From: CAYYJS01 sp964472315
Lineage (GTDB): Bacteria; Verrucomicrobiota; Kiritimatiellia; UBA8416
Length of the DNA stretch: 64,000 nt
Direction of reading: 5' to 3'
Assembly (NCBI GenBank): GCA_964472315.1
Contig: CAYYJS010000009.1
Span: 20,415 to 84,414 of the forward strand
A program made the position numbers and the translations under genes. The notes beneath the pieces are model-generated. The model had not been told where the DNA came from, did not search any database, and worked only from the letters and a program-made list of their open reading frames with translations. Within the stretch, counting starts at the first letter, position 1. Each line of letters starts with the position of its first letter. Positions 54,493-62,028 of this stretch are shown piece after piece.

Positions 54493-54520
54493 TTGAGGGG
54501 TCACGTCTTAACATCTAATG
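54493..54520. repeat. Short repeat TTGAGGGGTCACGTCTTAACAT
   Basis: One of six related copies in 50.3-55.7 kb. Runs directly into the 85-bp repeat at 54515-54599. Confidence 0.85.
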
Positions 54521-54903
54521 GCTTCGCCAACCCTCACCCCGGCCCTCTCCCAGCGGGAGAGGGCGGAAACATCTTGTTTTTCTTCGCCGTTCCCGGCGGC
54601 ATAGACGTTCTCTCTGGAAGAGTTGACGCTTTCCCTGAAGTAGGGGTTTCGTATCGATCTAGGTGTGATGATGTCTACGGCTATGCCCAGCGACTCCTCG
54701 AGTCGAGTGGCGAGATCGAGGTAGCGATCCAATAGTCCCCCGGCTGGGCACTGATCGTCAAATTCTGCTATGAAGTCCACGTCGCTGGTCTGTGGATCAA
54801 ATAGCCCCGTCGCCGCCGAGCCGAATACGTCGAGACGACGTATCCCCTGGCGACGGCAAATGTCGACAATTTCTGCTTGGCGACTCTGTATAAGTTCGAT
54901 CAT
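54508..54903 (-). CDS. MNT-type nucleotidyltransferase with repeat-derived C-terminus
   Basis: 131 residues. Core RRLDVFGSAATGLFDPQTSD and VDFIAEFD (GS and DVDF ligands), VDIITPRSIRNPYFRESV. The natural end appears to be near NVYAA; the last ~29 residues are translated from the 85-bp dispersed repeat (EEKQDVSALSRWERAGVRV), so the original stop was lost or replaced. No HEPN partner adjacent. Confidence 0.75.
   Translation of the reverse strand: MIELIQSRQAEIVDICRRQGIRRLDVFGSAATGLFDPQTSDVDFIAEFDDQCPAGGLLDRYLDLATRLEESLGIAVDIITPRSIRNPYFRESVNSSRENVYAAGNGEEKQDVSALSRWERAGVRVGEAIRC
54515..54599. repeat. 85-bp repeat with CCCTCTCCC-AGC-GGGAGAGGG hairpin, copy 1
   Basis: Identical to 55075-55159. 9-bp perfect stem at 54543-54551 / 54555-54563. 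Confidence 0.95.
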
Positions 54904-54948
54904 GTGACCATGCTAGCTAATCAGGAATAGTGTTGTAAACATCTGCTG

Positions 54949-55160
54949 GAGGGGTCAGGTCTTAACATGGAACATCTGTCGCCATTTGCCGGGAGAGGGT
55001 TGCCCGCGCCGGAGAGACTGCAGACCGGAGACCGGAGACTGGAGAAGCAGAGGGAGAGTTGCCCGCGAAACACACTAATGGCTTCGCCAACCCTCACCCC
55101 GGCCCTCTCCCAGCGGGAGAGGGCGGAAACATCTTGTTTTTCTTCGCCGTTCCCGGCGGT
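54949..55160. repeat. Repeat cluster including short TCAGGTCTTAACAT motif and 85-bp repeat copy 2
   Basis: 54949-54979 is GAGGGGTCAGGTCTTAACATGGAACATC. 55016-55050 is a GACCGGAGACCGGAGACTGGAG array. 55075-55159 is the second identical copy of the 85-bp hairpin repeat. 55205-55252 repeats 51405-51453. The 54904-55304 gap holds no gene. Confidence 0.9.
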
Positions 55161-55304
55161 TAAGGCACTAAAGGACGCGAAAGTCGAAGGTGCCTGGCGA
55201 CCGGAGACCATGGGGAAGTGTGGACGGGATGAATGGGATTCACGGGATGGGAGAAGCAGGGCTGAATGGGAGCTGGAGATTGCTCGCCAAGAAGGCCCTC
55301 AATA

Positions 55305-55622
55305 TCAGGTTCCGGGTGCATTGGGATTCTCGGTGGAGTAGTTCTCGCGTGATTCGGCTACCTTTCTGTGATTTTGGGCACCGAAGAGTTCGTAGAGGCG
55401 TTCCGGGGCTATGTCGTATCCATTCTTCCATGCCAGGGTTGGCCAAGGGTCAAGGTAGAAGTCCTGAACTGCGCTTGTATCGTCACGGAACGCGGTGCCG
55501 AACCTGTCCGGGGCCTCCTGGAGGTAATCTGCCAAGTCGAGCATGCCTTCTTCCCCGGTGTTGAACCGAACGAAGAAGTTGTACGCATTGACGTGTCTTG
55601 CGTCTGTGAGGTGGGGAAGCAT
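55305..55622 (-). CDS. DUF2442 domain protein
   Basis: 105 residues. Pattern LPHLTDARHVNAYNFFVRF, NTGEEGMLDLADYLQ, TLAWKNGYDIAPERLYELF fits DUF2442, small proteins often found beside toxin-antitoxin genes and possibly DNA-binding. The last ~15 residues (ENYSTENPNAPGT) are probably a non-native run-out. No DUF4160 partner gene adjacent. Confidence 0.75.
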   Translation of the reverse strand: MLPHLTDARHVNAYNFFVRFNTGEEGMLDLADYLQEAPDRFGTAFRDDTSAVQDFYLDPWPTLAWKNGYDIAPERLYELFGAQNHRKVAESRENYSTENPNAPGT

Positions 55623-55662
55623 CTGTTAGACCAATGGATCAACCTTGTGGAATTCCTGGGGG

Positions 55663-55687
55663 CTTGAGGGGGCACGTCTAAACATTT
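55663..55687. repeat. Short repeat GAGGGGGCACGTCTAAACATTT, interrupted by MITE-like element
   Basis: Sixth copy of the short motif. The 183-bp element at 55688-55870 is inserted at its 3' AACATTT. Confidence 0.8.
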
Positions 55688-55870
55688 GATTCCGCTGAAA
55701 AAGTCTGTTCCCGTAGGGCTGACGCCCCACCGGCAATCGTGATCGTCCTCGTCCTCGTCCTTCGTCCTCGTCCTCGATTTCGCACGTGTTTCCGAGTACG
55801 AGAACGAAGGACGAGGACGATTTGTCAAATAGGGCCAGCGCCCCACCGACCGAGGTTTTTCAGCAGAATC
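55688..55870. mobile_element. 183-bp MITE-like element with 15-bp terminal inverted repeats
   Basis: Ends GATTCCGCTGAAAAA and TTTTTCAGCAGAATC are inverted repeats with one mismatch. Both flanks carry AACATTT (55681-55687 and 55871-55877), an apparent 7-bp target duplication. The interior has a second inverted arm (CGTCCTCGTCCTTCGT against ACGAAGGACGAGGACG) and GGGCTGACGCCCC hairpins. It has no coding capacity, so it would need a transposase in trans. Confidence 0.75.
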
Positions 55871-55985
55871 AACATTTAACATTCAACACTTAGAGGGCGG
55901 GGGAGAAGCGGTAGAAGGTGTATTGTCTTAGGTCTGTGGTCTGTCGTCCGTGGTCTGTTTTGACAGAATGATGCTGAGAATTCGT

Positions 55986-56537
55986 TCAGTTCTCTGCAGC
56001 CGTTTGGCTAACACGCGTGACCGGACCATTATCGTTCTTTGGCGCATCATCGGTGAGGGTGAGTTGGAGCAGGAAGTTCCGGAAGCTGGCGAGGTCTTGC
56101 GGGACAGTGGTTCGTAGGGACCGGAGTTTCGTTTGGAGGAAGGCGAGTTTGTCCCAGTCGTACTCCAGCTCGAAGTAGTATCGCCGAAAATGGCGGAAGC
56201 GCATGAGTTCGCCCAGTGCCTGACTTGTCTCGAACGAGATTGCGGGTATGCGGACCGCCTCGATGCGCAAGGTCATCTTCTCCAGAAGGTCGGCATGCCA
56301 ACGGTCGGTCGTCAGGTTGTTCTCGAAAAACTGCGATATTCGGAGGAAGAGCGTCTCCAGGCAGGTGTAGTAGTCAACCAGCAGTTCGGCGATCACCATG
56401 GCGGAGGTGTTTTTCTTGCCAAGTCTGGGCAGGTCTATCTCCAGAAACTCGTCGTATTGGGCGATGATACGTTCCAGTACGGCGAGGGTATGGTCGATAC
56501 GGGCAATCAACGTCCGGATTTTTTCATGTGCGCTCAT
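55986..56537 (-). CDS. HEPN-type (HepT-like) protein, probable RNase toxin
   Basis: 183 residues from ATG 56535-56537. All-helical (IRTLIARIDHTLAVLERIIA, AMVIAELLVDYYTCLETLFL). The HEPN catalytic-type motif RFRHFRRYYFELEYD is present near 130. Partner of the nucleotidyltransferase encoded upstream, whose end it overlaps by 14 bases, the usual MNT-HEPN layout in which the MNT protein AMPylates and silences the HEPN RNase. Confidence 0.85.
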   Translation of the reverse strand: MSAHEKIRTLIARIDHTLAVLERIIAQYDEFLEIDLPRLGKKNTSAMVIAELLVDYYTCLETLFLRISQFFENNLTTDRWHADLLEKMTLRIEAVRIPAISFETSQALGELMRFRHFRRYYFELEYDWDKLAFLQTKLRSLRTTVPQDLASFRNFLLQLTLTDDAPKNDNGPVTRVSQTAAEN

Positions 56538-56907
56538 ATACAAGTCTCCCCGCCTCTCGGATCTCCCCGGCGAACTCTGGCTCAATGGTCTCGAGTTGGA
56601 CAATGTCCAGAGGGAATGAGGTCATTCCCGCAGTCTCGGCCAGTATCTTGAAGAATACTTCGGGGTCGCGCACGCCCTCCAAAGCGATATCGATATCCGA
56701 GTATTCTCTGAAAAGCGCTGGAGCAAGCAGTGACCCCCACTGGTATATCCGGGTAGGTTTGGCAATCTTGACAATACACGCGATAATCGCGGCGGCATCT
56801 TCGCTGGCCTGCTCATGAAGACGGAGGTTCTTGGCACGCTCCGCCTTTTCGCGGTGGATGAGACGATCACGTGCCGCGCGGACATCGAAAGGGCGGGCGA
56901 TGGTCAT
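56524..56907 (-). CDS. MNT-type nucleotidyltransferase antitoxin
   Basis: 127 residues from ATG 56905-56907. Core TRIYQWGSLLAPALFREYSD and IDIALEGV show the GS and DID metal ligands; the end is LDIVQLETIEPEFAGEIREAGRLVYE. The frame extends upstream into the duplicated 416-bp repeat, but that part is out of frame with the repeat gene. First gene of an MNT-HEPN toxin-antitoxin operon. Confidence 0.85.
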   Translation of the reverse strand: MTIARPFDVRAARDRLIHREKAERAKNLRLHEQASEDAAAIIACIVKIAKPTRIYQWGSLLAPALFREYSDIDIALEGVRDPEVFFKILAETAGMTSFPLDIVQLETIEPEFAGEIREAGRLVYERT

Positions 56908-56910
56908 GGT

Positions 56911-57326
56911 GGGATCCGGGTCAGTTGTCGAGTTCGGCTTTGAGGGTGTTAAGGCGTGCTTCGAGGGCCTGGATTTCGTGGAGTTTGCGCTGTTTTTCGA
57001 TCCGGGCGAAGTCGTCGATGGCCTGTTGCGCGGCATCGCGGATGCGCGTGATCTGCGCGATGTCGAGGGCGGCGTAGGCCTTGGTGGATGAGGCGGGCGC
57101 GAACCAGGAGGCGGTATCGGTGCGGGCTGCGGGGGGTGGGGCGTCTGCAGCTTTGGCGACGAGTGCGGCTTCGAGTTCCTGAGGGGATGCTTTGCCGAAG
57201 GTCGCGAAGTCGTTGAGGAGGGCGGTGCGGTCTTCGCCGGAAGCGTCCGCGAAGAGGCGTGCGATTTTGATGGTGATGCGTTTCTGTCCTTTGGGTGCTC
57301 CACGGGTCATGGTGTATCTCCGGTTG
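56911..57326. repeat. 416-bp direct repeat, copy 2
   Basis: Second copy of 54069-54484. The copy boundary falls four bases before the MNT start codon. Confidence 0.95.
56921..57310 (-). CDS. Duplicated coiled-coil protein of unknown function, copy 2
   Basis: 129 residues, identical to copy 1 at 54079-54468 except the last residue (Asn for Thr). It ends 13 bases before the MNT antitoxin start, so it looks like the first gene of a three-gene MNT-HEPN operon here. Confidence 0.7.
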   Translation of the reverse strand: MTRGAPKGQKRITIKIARLFADASGEDRTALLNDFATFGKASPQELEAALVAKAADAPPPAARTDTASWFAPASSTKAYAALDIAQITRIRDAAQQAIDDFARIEKQRKLHEIQALEARLNTLKAELDN

Positions 57327-57371
57327 GGGTTTATGGGGTGAGATTAAGCAAGCGAAGTGCTTGTGCTTGGT

Positions 57372-58022
57372 CTAGTTCATTTCATCGGGTGTCTTCGACG
57401 AGCATCCGGTGCTTGCAGCGTCGACGACGGCGTGCGCGACACACTGTCGCACGGAACTCCAGGTGCATGCCTCGATCATGTTCGGCATCGGGTCGTCCTC
57501 CGCGTCATCGAAGAACACGAGGCTTTTCAATACCGGAAAGACCGAGCCGTCCGGATACTTCCGCGTGTAGAATGCCAACATATCGAGAAGCGTGAACTGC
57601 TTCAGAAGGAATGCTGCATCCACGAAGTCCTTCTTCGTGCCCCGATTCGTGATGGCGGCGAGTTTCATGGCGGCAATGTCCCTGCATGATGCGAGCCTTA
57701 CGCCATCGTACAAGACCGGTTGGTCCAACCATGGGTAGTCATACTCGACGAAATCGACGCGGATGTCACGAATGACGAAGGCATGGACGAGTCGTCCCGC
57801 ATTTCGAATGGTTACGGGGCCCAGATCGCGCAGTTCATGGTTCAGCTCGATCGGCGCCATGCCGATATGCCCGAAGAAATCCAAGTCGACGGATTTTCGA
57901 TGGCCAATCTGCAAGGCAAGGGCCGTGCCGCCTACGAGGCGCGTTTCCGCGAAAACCGGGTTGCCCTGGATCCTCTTCAGGAGATCCAGTGTGTCGCCGT
58001 CGATGGTTTCGAGGTGCAACAT
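57372..58022 (-). CDS. AbiEii-type nucleotidyltransferase
   Basis: 216 residues from ATG 58020-58022. Motifs: FAETRLVGGTALALQIGHRK, SVDLDFFG (GG-x-ALA and D-x-D core), RVDFVEYDYPWL, LASCRDIAAMKLAAITNRGT, KKDFVDAAFLL. Type IV-like toxin of the NTase superfamily. It overlaps the upstream DUF6922 gene by 46 bases, a common pairing. Confidence 0.9.
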   Translation of the reverse strand: MLHLETIDGDTLDLLKRIQGNPVFAETRLVGGTALALQIGHRKSVDLDFFGHIGMAPIELNHELRDLGPVTIRNAGRLVHAFVIRDIRVDFVEYDYPWLDQPVLYDGVRLASCRDIAAMKLAAITNRGTKKDFVDAAFLLKQFTLLDMLAFYTRKYPDGSVFPVLKSLVFFDDAEDDPMPNMIEACTWSSVRQCVAHAVVDAASTGCSSKTPDEMN

Positions 58023-58288
58023 CGGAAGCTCTCCCGTGAGACGTGTCCGACGACGCAAAGAAAGGCGAGCGCCTTGGGGTCCATGCATCGCAGCGTCTGC
58101 GCGATTCGAACGATGCCGGGCAACGTGAACCGACGGCACAGCAGCCGCCAGTCCGCGATAGTGCCCGATTCCAGTACACGAGCGACGATATACTTCTTGT
58201 GTTTGCCTGCATCGAGGGATGCAGGATCCACATCCCAGAACAGGTTCTTCGAAAACGCTCCCGTATCGGCAAGGTCTTCCGCATTCAT
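57977..58288 (-). CDS. DUF6922 protein, probable partner of AbiEii
   Basis: 103 residues, ATG with GGAGG six bases upstream. Pattern SKNLFWDVDPASLDAGKHKK, YIVARVLESGTIADWRLLCR, MDPKALAFLCVV, ESFRCCTSKP fits DUF6922, small proteins encoded just before AbiEii-type genes and probably their antitoxin. Confidence 0.85.
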   Translation of the reverse strand: MNAEDLADTGAFSKNLFWDVDPASLDAGKHKKYIVARVLESGTIADWRLLCRRFTLPGIVRIAQTLRCMDPKALAFLCVVGHVSRESFRCCTSKPSTATHWIS

Positions 58289-58308
58289 GCAGCGCCTCCA
58301 GCGAATCT

Positions 58309-58503
58309 CTACCGGCGATCCGCCTCACGGCATGTCTGGCCTCCCGCAAGGCAAAAAGCCTGTCGTACCCGTTCTTCCAATCGCTTCTGACGTTCCGCTT
58401 TGGCGCGATCGCAGGTTCGAAGCGAGGCTTCTATGAAATGGGCATACTGATCCATGGAGAGCCGGGGCGGTAGCATCGTCGTGTTGGCGCGTGCCTGACT
58501 CAT
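58309..58503 (-). CDS. Small helical partner protein
   Basis: 64 residues (MSQARANTTMLPPRLSMDQY), then AHFIEASLRTCDRAKAERQK and RLEERVRQAFCLAGG. Overlaps the upstream nucleotidyltransferase stop by ATGA, hence coupled to it. Not recognised beyond its role as the small partner in an MNT two-gene module. Confidence 0.65.
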   Translation of the reverse strand: MSQARANTTMLPPRLSMDQYAHFIEASLRTCDRAKAERQKRLEERVRQAFCLAGGQTCREADRR

Positions 58504-59054
58504 GGTGTTTCCTTCATCTCGGCCAGGTGACCGCGGATTAGGTCGTAGACTTCCGCGGTACCGAAGCGGACGCACAACGGTTCTATGTCGGACTCCAAGT
58601 CCAGGTCGTTTAGCAGGCTCAGGTACGTGATGTCGGGGAGGTCCTTTGCCGTGCGGCGCGCTACGTTCCGGGACAGCGCAAAGATCTTCATTGCAATCAG
58701 ATCGCGGAGCGACGGGACCTTGATCCGATGTCCAAAGATATGCGCATCCACGGCGTTGAGACTGAGTTGCTGCATCGTGTTCTGGTCCACCCGCAGGAAA
58801 TCCACACGCAAGGGGGACTCCGGGGTACTGAAGAACGCAACCGTGTCCTCGATGGTGATGTTCGTGAACCCCCTCCTGGCCATGATCTGTCGAACGCGAC
58901 CGAGTTGCTCGGTGAAGATCATGAAGTCCACATCCAGGGTGTTCCGCGTATAGCCGTAATAGTTGACGGCGAACCCCCCCACAAGTATGCAGTCAATGCC
59001 TGCTTCTGGTAGTTCGACCGACACGATATCAAGAATGGTTTCGAGTGTGGTCAT
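58500..59054 (-). CDS. Nucleotidyltransferase-fold protein (DUF6036-like)
   Basis: 184 residues. CILVGGFAVNYYGYTRNTLD and VDFMIF give the GG and D-x-D core; PSLRDLIAMKIFALSRN and KDLPDITYL are typical of this MNT branch. Coupled to the small gene downstream. Probably a toxin-antitoxin-like module. Last gene of the accessory island. Confidence 0.82.
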   Translation of the reverse strand: MTTLETILDIVSVELPEAGIDCILVGGFAVNYYGYTRNTLDVDFMIFTEQLGRVRQIMARRGFTNITIEDTVAFFSTPESPLRVDFLRVDQNTMQQLSLNAVDAHIFGHRIKVPSLRDLIAMKIFALSRNVARRTAKDLPDITYLSLLNDLDLESDIEPLCVRFGTAEVYDLIRGHLAEMKETP

Positions 59055-59310
59055 CCGTTCCCTTGGTGGATCGGCCCGATAGCGTGCATGCGTCGTGGCA
59101 GACTCCGTCCCCGTCGATTATGCGCGGTGGTCCGACCGCGCCATCGATTCAGGGACGTTGTCACGATGTCCGCAACGGTGTTTTCCCCGGAGAACCAACT
59201 AAAGAATGTACTCGCAGGAACGCGATGGGTCAAGGGCAGGATCAGGGCTAACGCCTCTTGCGCCGCTTGCGGACATGCGGACATGAGGAGTGGCTCTGGA
59301 TCGGCGGCAG

Positions 59311-59396
59311 GCCGAGCGTATGTGCGCATCTCCGAGGCGCACGCCGCGCTTTGCGCTGCCGGCCCACGGCCTGGGCGTGTCTCGGAGACATGCGCC
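59311..59396. repeat. Palindromic repeat core, inverted relative to 21856-21930 and 33126-33203
   Basis: CGAGCGTATGTGCGCATCTC ... GTCTCGGAGACATGCGCC is the reverse complement of the core of repeats A and B, with ~80% identity by eye. It lies in the 59055-59748 gap, where I see no gene. Confidence 0.75.
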
Positions 59397-59748
59397 TACT
59401 CCTTGCTGGTCCGTGCCACATGGCACGGCAGACAAGCGGGCTTCGCCAGTCACTGCGGAGGATTCGGCGGCTATGTTTTCATCCGATATCGGGCATCTAA
59501 TGGCGTGCAACCATGGTGCCGTGCAAAACCAAGCATAGAATATCGCGTTGCATGGCTGCATTGTGTCGTCGCATGCGATGTGCCATTGATTGTGGTGTGT
59601 AGAGCTTGCGATTCGCGTGTGCGACTGCAATTAAAGGTGTTAGAGTCGCGTTTTTTATGTTGCATGCCATTTAATGGTCTGAGATGATGCGTGCGTGACC
59701 ATGTGACAGATCAAAGCTGTACACCGGGTCGAAACTGGAGGTGACGAA

Positions 59749-61476
59749 ATGGCGGCGATAAAAATGACGGGTGCCGAAGCCCTCGTTCGGTGTTTGGAAA
59801 ACGAGGGTGTCGAGTACATCTTTGGGCTGTCAGGGGGCGCTGCGCTTCCGATCTTCGATGCCTTGGTTTCGTCGAAGATCAAGTTGATTCTTGTCCGCCA
59901 TGAGCAGGGCGCGACTCATATGGCTGACGGCTATGCCCGGGCGACGGGGAAGCCGGGCGTTGTTCTGGTGACCAGCGGGCCGGGCGCCACGAATACGCTG
60001 ACCGGTGTGATGACCGCGCACATGGACTCGGTGCCGATGGTCGTGCTGACCGGGCAGACGCTCAGCAAGATGCTGGGAAAAGATGCCTTTCAGGAAGCGG
60101 ATGTCTATGACATCTCGATGCCGGTAGTGAAGCACAGCTATCTGGTGCGTGAGACGAACGAGATCCCGCGGCTGGTCAGGGAGGCCTTTCACATCACCAA
60201 CACGGGGCGTCCCGGGCCGGTGTTGATCGATATTCCCAAGGATTTGAGCGGTGCGGCATTCTCCGGCGACCTCTATGCCGAGATGGACATTCCCGGCTAC
60301 ACCCCGGCTGACGGCGAACCTGATCCGACTGTGATCCAGGCGATCGCGGAGGCCCTCGGCAAGTCCCGTCGTCCCGTGATCCTGGCGGGGCATGGCGCGC
60401 TCATCGCCGGGGCGGATAAGGAACTGCTGGCGCTGGCCGAGCGGCTGCAGGCGCCGGTCACGACGACGCTCCTGGGCAAGGGGGTCTTCCCGGAGTCGCA
60501 CCCGTTGGCGCTGGGCATGCTGGGCATGCATGGAACGGCGTATGCGAACAAGGCCTTGACCGAGTGCGATCTGATCATGTCGGTCGGCTCTCGGTATGAC
60601 GACCGCATCATTGGAAAGGCGGATATGTTCTGCAAGGACGCGACGCGTATCCACATCGACATCGACCGCGCCGAGTTCGGACGGATGATCAAGTGCCATC
60701 ACTACTGTCATTCCGACGCGCGCAAGGCGTTGGCAGCGCTGAACCAGCATGTCGGCGAGCTGAAGACCGGCGAGTGGCTCAACCGGCTTGCCACCTACAA
60801 GCGGCGGTTCCCCTTGACGTATCGGAAACGCGGCGGGCTGAACGTGCAACAGATTCTCGATACGCTGTCGAACATGACGCGGGGAAACGCGATCGTCGTG
60901 ACGGATGTGGGTCAGCACCAGATGTGGGCGGCCCAGTTCTGCAAGAGCGAGAAACCGCATACCTGGTTGAGTTCCGGCGGCGCCGGAACGATGGGGTATG
61001 GGTTCCCGGCGGCCATTGGCGCCCAGTTCGGGCGCCCTGGCGAGACGGTCTGGGCGATCGTTGGCGATGGCGGGTTCCAGATGACGATGTGCGAGCTGGC
61101 GACGGCGGCGATCAATAAGGTGCCGATCAAGGTGATCGTCATGAATAACCACTACCTCGGGATGGTGCGGCAGTGGCAGGAGTTGTTCTACGACGACCGC
61201 AAGAGCGGCTGCGACCTGCTCGGAAACCCCGACTTCGCGAAGCTGGCGGAAGCGTACGAGGGTGCCAAGGGGTTCACGTTGAAGCGCTCCGGCGACATTG
61301 TGAAGGTGCTGGAGCGCGCCATGGCGTATAACGATGGCCCCTGTATCATCAACGCCCTGGTGCAGAAGACCGACAATGTGTTCCCGATGGTGCCCGCGGG
61401 GGCGCCGCTCGATGAGATGATGGTGACCGAACCCGTCGATAAGAAGAGTCTGAAGAAGCCGACCGGATCCACCTGA
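59749..61476 (+). CDS. ilvB: Acetolactate synthase large subunit
   Basis: ThDP enzyme forming acetolactate or acetohydroxybutyrate in branched-chain amino-acid synthesis. 575 residues. GLSGGAALPIFDAL, catalytic Glu in LVRHEQGATHMADGYARATG, ThDP/Mg motif VGDGGFQMTMCELATAAINK...VIVMNN, FAD-region GLGML-type ALGMLGMHGTAYAN. GGAGGTGA precedes the ATG. Directly followed by ilvN (42-base gap). Confidence 0.96.
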   Translation: MAAIKMTGAEALVRCLENEGVEYIFGLSGGAALPIFDALVSSKIKLILVRHEQGATHMADGYARATGKPGVVLVTSGPGATNTLTGVMTAHMDSVPMVVLTGQTLSKMLGKDAFQEADVYDISMPVVKHSYLVRETNEIPRLVREAFHITNTGRPGPVLIDIPKDLSGAAFSGDLYAEMDIPGYTPADGEPDPTVIQAIAEALGKSRRPVILAGHGALIAGADKELLALAERLQAPVTTTLLGKGVFPESHPLALGMLGMHGTAYANKALTECDLIMSVGSRYDDRIIGKADMFCKDATRIHIDIDRAEFGRMIKCHHYCHSDARKALAALNQHVGELKTGEWLNRLATYKRRFPLTYRKRGGLNVQQILDTLSNMTRGNAIVVTDVGQHQMWAAQFCKSEKPHTWLSSGGAGTMGYGFPAAIGAQFGRPGETVWAIVGDGGFQMTMCELATAAINKVPIKVIVMNNHYLGMVRQWQELFYDDRKSGCDLLGNPDFAKLAEAYEGAKGFTLKRSGDIVKVLERAMAYNDGPCIINALVQKTDNVFPMVPAGAPLDEMMVTEPVDKKSLKKPTGST

Positions 61477-61518
61477 TCCGGACGCGTGGCATACCCGTTT
61501 GCCGGAAAGGACAGACCC

Positions 61519-62028
61519 ATGGCTGAACATACGACCAAGAACCCGTTGCATACGATCAGTGTCTACGTGGCGAACAAGCCCGGCGTGCTCGCGCGTATCG
61601 CGCAAGTGTTCGCCCGCCGCGGCTACAACATCGATTCGCTTGTCGTGTCGCCTTCGGGCGACGGCCGGTATTCGCGCATGACGATCTCCGCCAAGGGGTC
61701 GGTCGAGGGCCTTGAGCAGATCATCATGCAGGTGTCCAAGCTCGTCGACGTCTTGCACTGCACCGACCATGCGTACGAGGAGGCCGTCATTCGCGAGATG
61801 GCGCTCGTCAAGATCGGCATCGATTCGGCGCATCGGGGCGAGGCGCTTCAGGTATGCGAGCATTTCGGCTGCAAGACCGTGGACCTGACGCCGACGTCCA
61901 TGATCGTCATGGTGACCGGCCACACCGACAAAATCGACGCCTGCGTCGGTATGTTGCGGACCTTCAACATCATCGAGCTGGTTCGCACCGGCCGTGTCCT
62001 GATGGCCCGTGGCGATCAGGAGACATAG
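61519..62028 (+). CDS. ilvN: Acetolactate synthase small (regulatory) subunit
   Basis: 169 residues from ATG 61519-61521 (AAAGGA upstream). N-terminal ACT domain TISVYVANKPGVLARIAQVF, RRGYNIDSLVV and C-terminal ALS_ss_C domain (GEALQVCEHFGCKTVDLTP). Activates IlvB and gives valine-type feedback control. Its last 59 bases overlap the convergent aroC gene. Confidence 0.95.
   Translation: MAEHTTKNPLHTISVYVANKPGVLARIAQVFARRGYNIDSLVVSPSGDGRYSRMTISAKGSVEGLEQIIMQVSKLVDVLHCTDHAYEEAVIREMALVKIGIDSAHRGEALQVCEHFGCKTVDLTPTSMIVMVTGHTDKIDACVGMLRTFNIIELVRTGRVLMARGDQET

Noticed and set aside
59621..59656. GCGACT...AGTCGC hairpin followed by TTTTTT upstream of ilvB as an attenuator
   Set aside because: The stem is only 6 bp with a 17-base loop, and no leader peptide rich in Ile/Val/Leu is visible. 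It may be a weak terminator at most.
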